Shown piece after piece: positions 1-5,751 of a stretch of DNA of 6,668 bases. Under the pieces are notes generated by a model. It worked only from the letters and a program-made list of their open reading frames with translations, was not told the origin of the DNA and searched no databases. Each line of letters starts with the position of its first letter. Position 1 is the first letter of the stretch. Source of the stretch: Arenicella sp. (lineage in GTDB: Bacteria > Pseudomonadota > Gammaproteobacteria > Arenicellales > Arenicellaceae); NCBI GenBank assembly GCA_018677115.1, contig JAHHOC010000297.1, positions 1 to 6,668 on the forward strand, given 5' to 3'. Position numbers and translations under genes: made by a program.

Positions 1-174
1 GGGCTGGACTGTGGTCCGATGAGTGGTTTCGACAATGCGGCGGTAGATGCGGAATTTTTTGCGGACGGCCGTTACAAATCAAACTTTCTGGTCAATATTG
101 GCGTCGGTGATCCGTCGGGGAATTATCCTCGGGCAACCAGATTGGCTTTTGACGAGGCGGTTAAAATTCTCTAG
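1..174 (+). CDS. Nitroreductase-family oxidoreductase, C-terminal fragment (RutE/HadB-like)
   Basis: Frame 1 is open from the window edge to a TAG at 172-174 and encodes the last 57 residues of a protein whose start lies outside. The tail carries the pattern [17 protein letters not shown], then [14 protein letters not shown] and a closing [12 protein letters not shown] recognise these as the C-terminal signature of the nitroreductase-fold group that contains RutE and HadB, often annotated as malonic semialdehyde reductase. Family members are FMN-dependent, cytosolic, NAD(P)H-using reductases of roughly 195-200 residues, so about 140 residues are missing. The role in malonic semialdehyde reduction is inferred from family resemblance only, because the substrate- and most flavin-contacting residues are not in view. 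The stop lies 13 bases before the pirin start, which suggests co-transcription. Confidence 0.85.
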   Translation, partial: GLDCGPMSGFDNAAVDAEFFADGRYKSNFLVNIGVGDPSGNYPRATRLAFDEAVKIL

Positions 175-175
175 C

Positions 176-181
176 AGGTGG
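176..181 (+). promoter_or_regulatory. Ribosome binding site for pirin
   Basis: AGGTGG lies six bases before the ATG at 188 and just after the upstream TAG at 172-174. It supports 188 as the true start over the in-frame ATG at 47, which would overlap most of the nitroreductase tail. Confidence 0.65.
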
Positions 182-187
182 CTGGAC

Positions 188-1042
188 ATGAGCATTAAAC
201 AAATCATCAACCCAAAGCAAAAGGACCTTGGCGAGTTTTCGGTACGGCGCGTGTTGCCGTATATGAATCAGCGCATGGTGGGACCGTGGATTTTCTTTGA
301 CCACATGGGGCCGGCGGAATTTGAGCCGGGCAGTGGCGTCAACGTGCGCCCTCACCCGCATATAAACCTGGCCACGGTCACCTACCTGTTCGAGGGCGAG
401 ATCCTGCATCGTGATTCCCTGGGCAACCAGCTCAGCATCCATCCCGGCGATATTAACCTGATGGTGGCGGGTCGCGGAATTACGCATTCCGAGCGTGAAA
501 CAGATGAAGTCAGGTCTTCGCAACATAATGTGCATGGGCTGCAGCTGTGGCACGCGCTGCCAGAAGCCGACGAAGAAACTGATCCGGCTTTTTATCACTA
601 CCCTTCTGCCGAGCTACCCTATTTAGTGCATGAGGGTGTACCAGTGAGGGTGATGATGGGCAGCGCCTACGGCGTGACGTCGCCGGTCAAGACTTTTGCC
701 GAAACTCTGTATGCAGAAGCACATATGCAGCCAGGCGACAAGCTGGAGTTGCCGGTAGCAGAAGAGCTGGCTATTTATGTCGCATCCGGATCCGTTTTCA
801 TTGCCGGTGAAGAGATACTACAGTTTTCCATGGCGGTACTCGAAGGCGATACACCGGTCACCGCTGATACCGAGTCGCGAATCGCCATTATCGGCGGCGA
901 GAAAATGCCTCCCCGTTTTATTGAATGGAATTTTGTCTCCAGCCGCAAAGAGCGCATCGAGCAGGCCAAGCAGGACTGGCGCGACGGGAAATTCCCCAAG
1001 GTGGTCGGCGATGAGGAAGAGTTTATTCCGCTGCCTGAATAG
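188..1042 (+). CDS. Pirin family protein
   Basis: This 284-residue bicupin protein has the usual pirin length. The N-terminal cupin (about residues 20-125) holds the four metal ligands of the family: H56 and H58 in RPHPHINL, then H100 and E102 in GRGITHSE. These match the spacing known from human pirin and E. coli YhhW. The C-terminal pirin domain (about 175-265) ends in WNFVSSRKERIEQAKQDW and GDEEEFIPLPE, the standard pirin tail. Bacterial pirins are cytosolic iron-binding proteins. Some have quercetin 2,3-dioxygenase activity in vitro and some act in metabolic regulation, but the physiological substrate is generally unclear and cannot be told here. The start at 188 is favoured by the AGGTGG site and by homology beginning at MSIKQI; 47 additional upstream codons would overlap the nitroreductase gene. 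There is no signal peptide. The gene ends convergently against the next one. Confidence 0.95.
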   Translation: MSIKQIINPKQKDLGEFSVRRVLPYMNQRMVGPWIFFDHMGPAEFEPGSGVNVRPHPHINLATVTYLFEGEILHRDSLGNQLSIHPGDINLMVAGRGITHSERETDEVRSSQHNVHGLQLWHALPEADEETDPAFYHYPSAELPYLVHEGVPVRVMMGSAYGVTSPVKTFAETLYAEAHMQPGDKLELPVAEELAIYVASGSVFIAGEEILQFSMAVLEGDTPVTADTESRIAIIGGEKMPPRFIEWNFVSSRKERIEQAKQDWRDGKFPKVVGDEEEFIPLPE

Positions 1043-1063
1043 GCGACCGCGCTAGCCAGTGCG

Positions 1064-2476
1064 CTAACCCCTGAAGCCCAGCAGTTTCTTGTCAATAATC
1101 TGTTCGACAATGACCTCGGGCAATGCCTTCTCCCAGTCGCCGCGGCCGGATTGCATCTGCTTCAGCACTTCGCGAGAGTAGATCTTGAATAATTTAGGAT
1201 CACTCGACTCAATGCCGAAAATAAAATTGTTATCCAGCAGGTGCTGGTAGAGGCGCGCCAGGTTAGCAGGCACCTTGGCCTGGGTGAAGTCTCGCATTTC
1301 ACCCTGTTCATCGAGCTCAGGGTATACAAATAATCGGGTATGGTCGGGAAACAGCTTGCCGAAGCCCTCTAGTATGCCGCCTTCGAGGCCGGCATAGGTC
1401 GTTTCATCAAAAATCTGTGCGATGTTGACCATGCCCACTACGATGCCGATCTGCATGTCGGTGAACTGACGAAAATAGGCGCGCAATGAAAAATACCGCG
1501 TATAGTCGGAAACCATCACGCTGTAGCCAAGGCTGTTGAGTAAGCCCACGCGCACGATAATGTCCTCCTCCGGCACCATCAGGTCATTACCCAGGGCATC
1601 GTTGAGTGAGATTTCCGCCAGCGCGATGCTGTTATCGAGGTTGACGTCTTCCAGCTTGCCGAAGGATCGCGCGCCCTGCTCGATCATGTCCACGTTAAGC
1701 TTGGTGACCGGCCGGAACGAACCGCGGATAGTTAGCACATTTTTCTTGTACAGCATCTCCGATGGAATCACCACGCGGCCCTCGGGATTGAACATGATAG
1801 CGCGGGTTTTCCAGCTGCGGATCAGGTGCAGGTTAATGCCGAGATTGTCGACGTCCTCAAAATACGGTCCATAAAATTCGATCGAGTCAATCTCGATACG
1901 GCCAGGTTCAAGGTTATCCGTCAACGAGTCAATCAGCCGCTTGGGATCCTCAAAATAGTAATAGGCGGCGTAGATCAGGTTGACGCCGAACTTGCCCATC
2001 ACGTCGTACTGCTGATCGGCGTTTGGGTCCAGCATACGCACATGGGCTACGATCTCGGAGGGTTCCGCGGCCGGGTACATCTGCACTTTAATACCGCACC
2101 ATGCGTGGCATTCGTTCTGCTGGTTAAAACTCTTTGCCGCCACTGTGGCCGCATAGGAGAAAAACCGCGAAGCTTTCGCCCGCTTTGTGCCAACCCGCTC
2201 GATTACCAGGTCAAACTCCTTGTCGAGCATCGCCATCACCCGCGGCCTGCTCACATAGCGCTTCCCATCCTGGGTGCCGTAGATTGAATCAGAGAAATCC
2301 ATGTCGTAGGCCGAAATAGTCTTGGCCACAGTACCGGCTGCAGCGCCAGCCTGAAAAAACTGCCGCGCCACTTCCTGCCCGGCACCGATCTCGGCAATGG
2401 TGCCGTATTTATTTTCATCCAGGTTCAGGCGCAGCGCCTTCTGGCCAATGCTCCGATTACTGACGTTTTTATCCAT
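1064..2476 (-). CDS. Conserved protein of unknown function (470 aa, soluble)
   Basis: This is a complete 470-residue protein starting at an ATG (2476-2474) and ending at TAG (1066-1064). It belongs to a conserved bacterial family with no established function; from memory, relatives carry inconsistent labels such as TonB-dependent receptor or nicotinate-nucleotide adenylyltransferase. The sequence supports neither: there is no signal peptide, plug domain or beta-barrel pattern, and no clear HxGH-type nucleotidyltransferase motif. Visible landmarks are a glycine-rich N-terminal block (residues 23-49, with EIGAGQEVARQFF), AKTISAYDMDFSDSIYG (51-67), C123/H124/C127 in a short cluster, FEDVDNLGINLHLIRSW (206-222), an YTRYFSLRAYFRQF block (325-338) and a charged C-terminus. 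The glycine-rich block looks like a nucleotide-binding loop, but this is only inference. The gene is convergent with pirin, 21 bases apart. No good Shine-Dalgarno is visible, but family-like sequence begins within about 15 residues of this ATG and the next in-frame ATG is at residue 59, inside that block. Confidence 0.88.
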   Translation of the reverse strand: MDKNVSNRSIGQKALRLNLDENKYGTIAEIGAGQEVARQFFQAGAAAGTVAKTISAYDMDFSDSIYGTQDGKRYVSRPRVMAMLDKEFDLVIERVGTKRAKASRFFSYAATVAAKSFNQQNECHAWCGIKVQMYPAAEPSEIVAHVRMLDPNADQQYDVMGKFGVNLIYAAYYYFEDPKRLIDSLTDNLEPGRIEIDSIEFYGPYFEDVDNLGINLHLIRSWKTRAIMFNPEGRVVIPSEMLYKKNVLTIRGSFRPVTKLNVDMIEQGARSFGKLEDVNLDNSIALAEISLNDALGNDLMVPEEDIIVRVGLLNSLGYSVMVSDYTRYFSLRAYFRQFTDMQIGIVVGMVNIAQIFDETTYAGLEGGILEGFGKLFPDHTRLFVYPELDEQGEMRDFTQAKVPANLARLYQHLLDNNFIFGIESSDPKLFKIYSREVLKQMQSGRGDWEKALPEVIVEQIIDKKLLGFRG

Positions 2477-2507
2477 GGCAGATCACTAATTATTATTTTG
2501 TTATAAC

Positions 2508-2530
2508 AGTATATGAAATTTATCGATAAA
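2508..2530 (-). promoter_or_regulatory. Candidate promoter/operator upstream of the 470-aa gene
   Basis: Read on the minus strand, TATACT (2513-2508) is a good -10 candidate about 31 bases before the ATG. The expected -35 position has only a poor match (GCTCGT at 2536-2531). The space between holds TTTATCGATAAA (2519-2530), a perfect 12-bp palindrome in the position where an operator would overlap a promoter. An alternative -10, TTATAA, lies at 2506-2501. The surrounding 60 bases are clearly AT-rich compared with the genes. This is a prediction by eye only. Confidence 0.35.
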
Positions 2531-2549
2531 ACGAGCTGTGTAGTGCGCC

Positions 2550-2568
2550 GCGAGTTATTTTAACTCGC
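2550..2568 (-). terminator. Hairpin after the polysaccharide genes, possible terminator
   Basis: GCGAGTTA and TAACTCGC form a perfect 8-bp stem around a three-base loop. It starts 14 bases downstream of the GT9 stop codon. No T-tract follows on either strand, so this is not a textbook intrinsic terminator. It may protect the 3' end of the transcript, assist Rho-dependent ending, or be a protein-binding palindrome. Its place between two same-strand genes suggests that it separates the polysaccharide operon from the 470-residue gene. Confidence 0.4.
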
Positions 2569-2582
2569 TGCAGGCACACGCA

Positions 2583-3737
2583 TTACGAAGCGCTCAGCAA
2601 AGACTGCGCCAGCGAATAAACATCATCGACACTGGTGTCATCTATCGCCGGTAGGCCGGTACCGGTACCGGAATTTGATCGCTGCTGATATTCGGCAGGC
2701 GCGCCAGCAATAGCCGGATGCAAGGCGACCCTGTAGTGATTTGCTATCTCCTCCGGGTATGGGGTAAAGCGACCAAAATGCTTGCCACTGTAGATGACGA
2801 CAGTTGGTTTTTCCCCTAATGCCTGCGCGAGATGGGGTGCTGAGGTTTCATTGGAAATCAATAAATCGCATGCTGCCAATACTTCCACATATTCAATGAT
2901 TGAAGTTTTACCGACCAGGTTAGTGCAATCTACGGGCGACAGTGATTCGAATTCCAACGCTGCCGGTTTGTCCTCCGGCCCACCCAGCAGCACGATTCCA
3001 AGCTTGTTTTCTGCCGACAGTCTCTGCGCCAGTTCGATGAATTTATTAATCGGCCACTTACGTTTCGGGGAACTGGCGCCGATAAATAACACGGCGAATG
3101 GAGCTGGCAGCTCGAAGCACGACTCGCTGCTACCGGTCTGCAATTCGGGTCTTGGCAAATCGATGCTTTGATCGAGGATGCGCTCAATGAATCTTCGATT
3201 CTGGTAGAACTCAAACATCACCGTATCAGGCGCAGGGATCAACCTTGTGTAATATTTGTCTGCAATGGCTTTTGTGGGTGCGGAAATATTAGCCCGATCT
3301 CCCTCATGGGCTATTTTTTCGTTTGCGGTGATGATTCTGGCAATACAGTCGGAATGGTTGTAACTACGGCTGAATATCGGATTAAGCAGAACTGAATAGC
3401 CGGTCGCAGCAATCTGTCGCAATATTTTATAACGATAACGGGGTGACCGGTCGAACCGCGTGCGGTCTATCCAGATAAATCGACTTATATAGTCGGAATC
3501 AAATCTCTCGGCCAACTCTCTCCAGGCGGTATTGCCTACCAGGGTAATGTCGTAGTCACCGAACTCGCTGCTTTGCTTCAACACCCTGATAAAATTACGG
3601 AACAAGACATAATCACCGATGGCGTCGGTTCGAATCAGCAACATGGTATTGGGCGTGATCGAGGCAGACGGCCTGACACACATTTCCACCCCGCGATAAA
3701 TCAGTGACTTGCCTGCTGACTTGAGCCAATTAATCAT
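2583..3737 (-). CDS. Glycosyltransferase family 9 (heptosyltransferase-like) protein
   Basis: This 384-residue protein has the two-domain GT-B layout of family 9, which includes the ADP-heptose:LPS heptosyltransferases. The N-terminal half opens with MLLIRTDAIGDYVLFRNFIR (32-51), where G41-D42 match the conserved GD of the acceptor-side loop. The C-terminal half has FIGASSPKRKWPINKF (218-233), LLGGPEDK (250-257) and the donor-side signature SNETSAPHLAQALG (295-308), followed by HFGRFTPYPEE (320-330). Family members transfer sugars to LPS core or related glycans at the cytoplasmic face of the inner membrane. The NET and HFGRF motifs resemble a branch often found in surface-polysaccharide clusters rather than classical WaaC/WaaF, so heptose as donor is not assured. 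The ATG overlaps the stop of the upstream gene as ATGA, implying translational coupling. No signal peptide or clear membrane segment is present. Confidence 0.9.
   Translation of the reverse strand: MINWLKSAGKSLIYRGVEMCVRPSASITPNTMLLIRTDAIGDYVLFRNFIRVLKQSSEFGDYDITLVGNTAWRELAERFDSDYISRFIWIDRTRFDRSPRYRYKILRQIAATGYSVLLNPIFSRSYNHSDCIARIITANEKIAHEGDRANISAPTKAIADKYYTRLIPAPDTVMFEFYQNRRFIERILDQSIDLPRPELQTGSSESCFELPAPFAVLFIGASSPKRKWPINKFIELAQRLSAENKLGIVLLGGPEDKPAALEFESLSPVDCTNLVGKTSIIEYVEVLAACDLLISNETSAPHLAQALGEKPTVVIYSGKHFGRFTPYPEEIANHYRVALHPAIAGAPAEYQQRSNSGTGTGLPAIDDTSVDDVYSLAQSLLSAS
2656..2671. repeat. CCGGTA tandem/palindromic repeat inside the GT9 gene
   Basis: CCGGTACCGGTACCGG is both a tandem repeat of a six-base unit and a perfect 16-bp palindrome. 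It encodes the low-complexity SGTGTGL stretch near residues 356-362 of the GT9 protein, in a poorly conserved linker before the last helix. A role beyond coding is not evident. Confidence 0.6.
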
Positions 3738-4837
3738 ATTGTGTTCAGTAAGCCCAAATACCCCTGCAGTGCCTGTTGTTTGATCTGGTGAAAACGCTCA
3801 GCATACTGGTTTGTGCCCGCCAGCAGTTTTTCATACTGATTCAGTAACAGCGATTGATTGGCGTCATTGACAAAGAAATGCTCCAGCCCTATCTCGGACA
3901 CCATCCGCGCCCGTGAGTCATTGCCTATCACCACTGATGGCTTACCCATGCTGGCCATCATAAATGCGGCATGCACGCGGTTAACTATGCCAAGCTTCGC
4001 TGCGCTATAAAAATTCATATAAGCAACATAGTCATCAGGTGCATAAAAGATTTCTGCCTGCGAATCCACATTACGTGCAGCGCTTACCTCGGCATCGTTG
4101 TGACAAGCAAACACAACTTTCTCGCGCTGTTTGAGTTCCGTATAAAAGTTCTTGAACTCCTTTTCCCACCGCCGCAAGTCAATATTTTGACCAAGCATGT
4201 AGTGCGCTCCGCGCGGCATAAAGTTGACCGCAACATACTCGCCTTGCGTACTTTCAATCCGGTGTTCATCGACTGCAAAAATGGAACTGCAGGGAAGAAC
4301 CGGCACGTCGACGCCGAGACCCCGGTACACATCATGTGATAGCTGATCGCGCACAGAGCTTACTACACATAATTTGTGTAGATCACGCATATATTGGAGG
4401 CAATCCGAACAGTACTCCGAACCATCTGAATGATAGGTCTGGCAGGTGCCCGCTGCGAAATTGGTGAACAGTGTATTAATGCCCTTTTGCATCAGCCTTT
4501 TCCTGACCAGGGGCCGATACCACTCATTGTTGTAGCAGTGGTTGTTTTCAGCCGTGTGACACCAGTAAACCGGGGCGCCACTCTGTACCAGGATGTCGGC
4601 CGACCTGACCTTGTCGCTGGTCCAGGAAAACGGAATCAAGCGATCAAGAATATTAGATGCCCTGAGATTCCGGATCCGCTCGAAACCGTCGCGGCAGGTT
4701 ATTGGTGAGTGCTTGTGGATATTGCGAAACTCAATTTCCCGGTCAGCAAAACGTTGCCTTAATAAATACTTAAGCCCCTCGCGCACGAAATCATCGCCGA
4801 CATTATGATCCACCGTAGTAATGAAGGAAATCTTCAT
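3734..4837 (-). CDS. Polysaccharide pyruvyl transferase family protein
   Basis: This 367-residue protein fits the polysaccharide pyruvyl transferase superfamily (CsaB/WcaK type). The N-terminus MKISFITTVDHNVGDDF contains the family's N-x-GD loop (N12, G14, D15). The C-terminal domain has the signature GIVNRVHAAFMMASMGKPSVVI (283-304), with R287 and H289 at the usual R-x-H position, followed by a SEIGL segment (314-318). Characterised members transfer pyruvate from phosphoenolpyruvate to sugars to form ketals in the cytoplasm, although many homologues in glycan clusters are untested. An unusual central cluster holds C93, H94, H100, C101, C132, H136, C143 and C146. The start was set at the ATG 4837-4835, which overlaps the upstream stop as TGATG. 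A GTG at 4852-4850 would add five residues but has AAGGA directly against it. The stop overlaps the GT9 start, so the gene is coupled on both sides. Confidence 0.85.
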   Translation of the reverse strand: MKISFITTVDHNVGDDFVREGLKYLLRQRFADREIEFRNIHKHSPITCRDGFERIRNLRASNILDRLIPFSWTSDKVRSADILVQSGAPVYWCHTAENNHCYNNEWYRPLVRKRLMQKGINTLFTNFAAGTCQTYHSDGSEYCSDCLQYMRDLHKLCVVSSVRDQLSHDVYRGLGVDVPVLPCSSIFAVDEHRIESTQGEYVAVNFMPRGAHYMLGQNIDLRRWEKEFKNFYTELKQREKVVFACHNDAEVSAARNVDSQAEIFYAPDDYVAYMNFYSAAKLGIVNRVHAAFMMASMGKPSVVIGNDSRARMVSEIGLEHFFVNDANQSLLLNQYEKLLAGTNQYAERFHQIKQQALQGYLGLLNTI

Positions 4838-5694
4838 CAGATAGGTACCCACTCCTTGTCTTTCACGCGCTTGAGCCTAACCGACATGCCATACTTCACC
4901 CTGGGATGATCGAAATATATTGAGCAATCCTTAACCTCCGGGAGCAGGGGATGCTTGGTGTCATTGCGAATGAAAATGGCGTTGGTAGCGAAGCGGTTGG
5001 TGCCGACAAAGTAATAACCTTTGCTGTTTGCCAGCTTAATGAATGCAGCCAGGGACGCGCCGGCGTAATCTGTGCCGTCGTTACTGAATTCGGCAACAAA
5101 ATTTTCGTCGTAGGGAACTGAGTAAGAGTCTTCCGGCCCCCACAGATGGTTAATCTCTAGGATGACAACGCGTGGGGAAACCACTGAAATCGCCTCAAAC
5201 AGATAATAGTCGATGCCATCAATATCAAGCGACAATAAGTCGATTTCCCCACTCATGCCATGTGCGGAGATCTGCTCATTGACATTGTCTCTGTTAAGCC
5301 AGCTGTGGGCGATAACCGGTGGGTAAATCCGGGTATTGCTATGATGCGAGTAGAACAATTCGGCGAGTCTGACATTTTTTTTATTGCCGTCGAATAACAA
5401 ACCAGTCCAGAAATGATTGACCAGCAGATTTGCCGTATTTGATTCCATGCCGGTGCCGGCACAGATTTCCAGGCACTTTTTATTGTCGGCGCCTATCAGG
5501 CTGAAAATGTATAACAGCATGCCGTCTTCCTCATGCTGGGAAAACGTGCTGAAGCCGCAGTCGTAGAGTCGCCGCAGCGGATCTGTGCGTTGCCCGACCT
5601 GCTGCATCCACAGTTGTTGCTCAACTGTTTCGTTTATCGCCAGAAACCTGCGATAACGTTGCCTGAATATAAAAGATTTTATGCGAGAGATCAT
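4837..5694 (-). CDS. FkbM-like SAM-dependent methyltransferase
   Basis: This 285-residue protein resembles the FkbM-type methyltransferases found in glycan gene clusters. FSQHEEDGMLLYIFSLIG (51-68) precedes the SAM-binding loop EICAGTG (76-82) and the NTANLL segment (86-91). FDGN (101-104) supplies the acidic residue at the end of strand two. LLSLDIDGIDYYLFEAI (153-169) and PRVVILEINHLWGPE match the later strands of the Rossmann fold. The motif-one loop has cysteine (C78) where relatives usually have glycine, as in EFGAG. The probable job is O-methylation of a sugar in the nascent surface glycan; the acceptor is not readable. There is no signal peptide, and a basic N-terminus (residues 1-18) could touch the membrane. 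It lies 57 bases after the flippase gene and its TGA overlaps the next ATG as TGATG. No strong Shine-Dalgarno precedes the ATG at 5694, so the start is less certain than the gene. Confidence 0.82.
   Translation of the reverse strand: MISRIKSFIFRQRYRRFLAINETVEQQLWMQQVGQRTDPLRRLYDCGFSTFSQHEEDGMLLYIFSLIGADNKKCLEICAGTGMESNTANLLVNHFWTGLLFDGNKKNVRLAELFYSHHSNTRIYPPVIAHSWLNRDNVNEQISAHGMSGEIDLLSLDIDGIDYYLFEAISVVSPRVVILEINHLWGPEDSYSVPYDENFVAEFSNDGTDYAGASLAAFIKLANSKGYYFVGTNRFATNAIFIRNDTKHPLLPEVKDCSIYFDHPRVKYGMSVRLKRVKDKEWVPI
4852..4857 (-). promoter_or_regulatory. Shine-Dalgarno AAGGAG before the pyruvyl transferase gene
   Basis: AAGGAG, read on the minus strand, lies inside the 3' end of the methyltransferase gene, 14 bases before the ATG at 4837. 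The spacing is long but it is the only strong match nearby. It overlaps the competing GTG codon at 4852-4850, which argues against that GTG as start. Initiation probably also depends on ribosomes ending at the TGATG overlap. Confidence 0.45.
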
Positions 5695-5751
5695 GCTAGG
5701 AATCCGGGTGTATTATGGAATAAGGAGCTTCATTCACAGTGGCAGCATTGA

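Noticed and set aside
47..187. N-terminal extension of pirin from the ATG at 47
   Set aside because: These codons overlap the nitroreductase tail in another frame and do not resemble pirin. An AGGTGG site and family homology both point to the ATG at 188.
161..598. 145-codon open frame on the minus strand
   Set aside because: It lies antisense to pirin, which has complete family motifs. Its translation shows no recognisable domain.
1043..1063. Bidirectional terminator between the convergent pirin and 470-aa genes
   Set aside because: Only four-base GCGC arms around a mismatched interior could be found and there is no T-run, so a terminator is not supported.
1826..2287. 153-codon open frame on the plus strand
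   Set aside because: It is antisense to the conserved 470-residue gene and its translation has no recognisable motif; it is a by-product of codon bias.
1064..2476. TonB-dependent receptor identity for the 470-aa protein
   Set aside because: There is no signal peptide, TonB box, plug domain or barrel pattern, and the length is well below that of such receptors.
4838..4852. GTG start five codons upstream for the pyruvyl transferase gene
   Set aside because: AAGGA abuts the GTG with no spacer, and the typical family N-terminus begins at MKISFITT from the ATG at 4837.
5695..5751. Hairpin or internal promoter between the flippase and methyltransferase genes
   Set aside because: The best stem (GAATGA with TTATTC) is six pairs including a wobble, and the ATAAT-like hexamer has no reasonable -35 partner. 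The gap is short enough to be an ordinary operon spacer.
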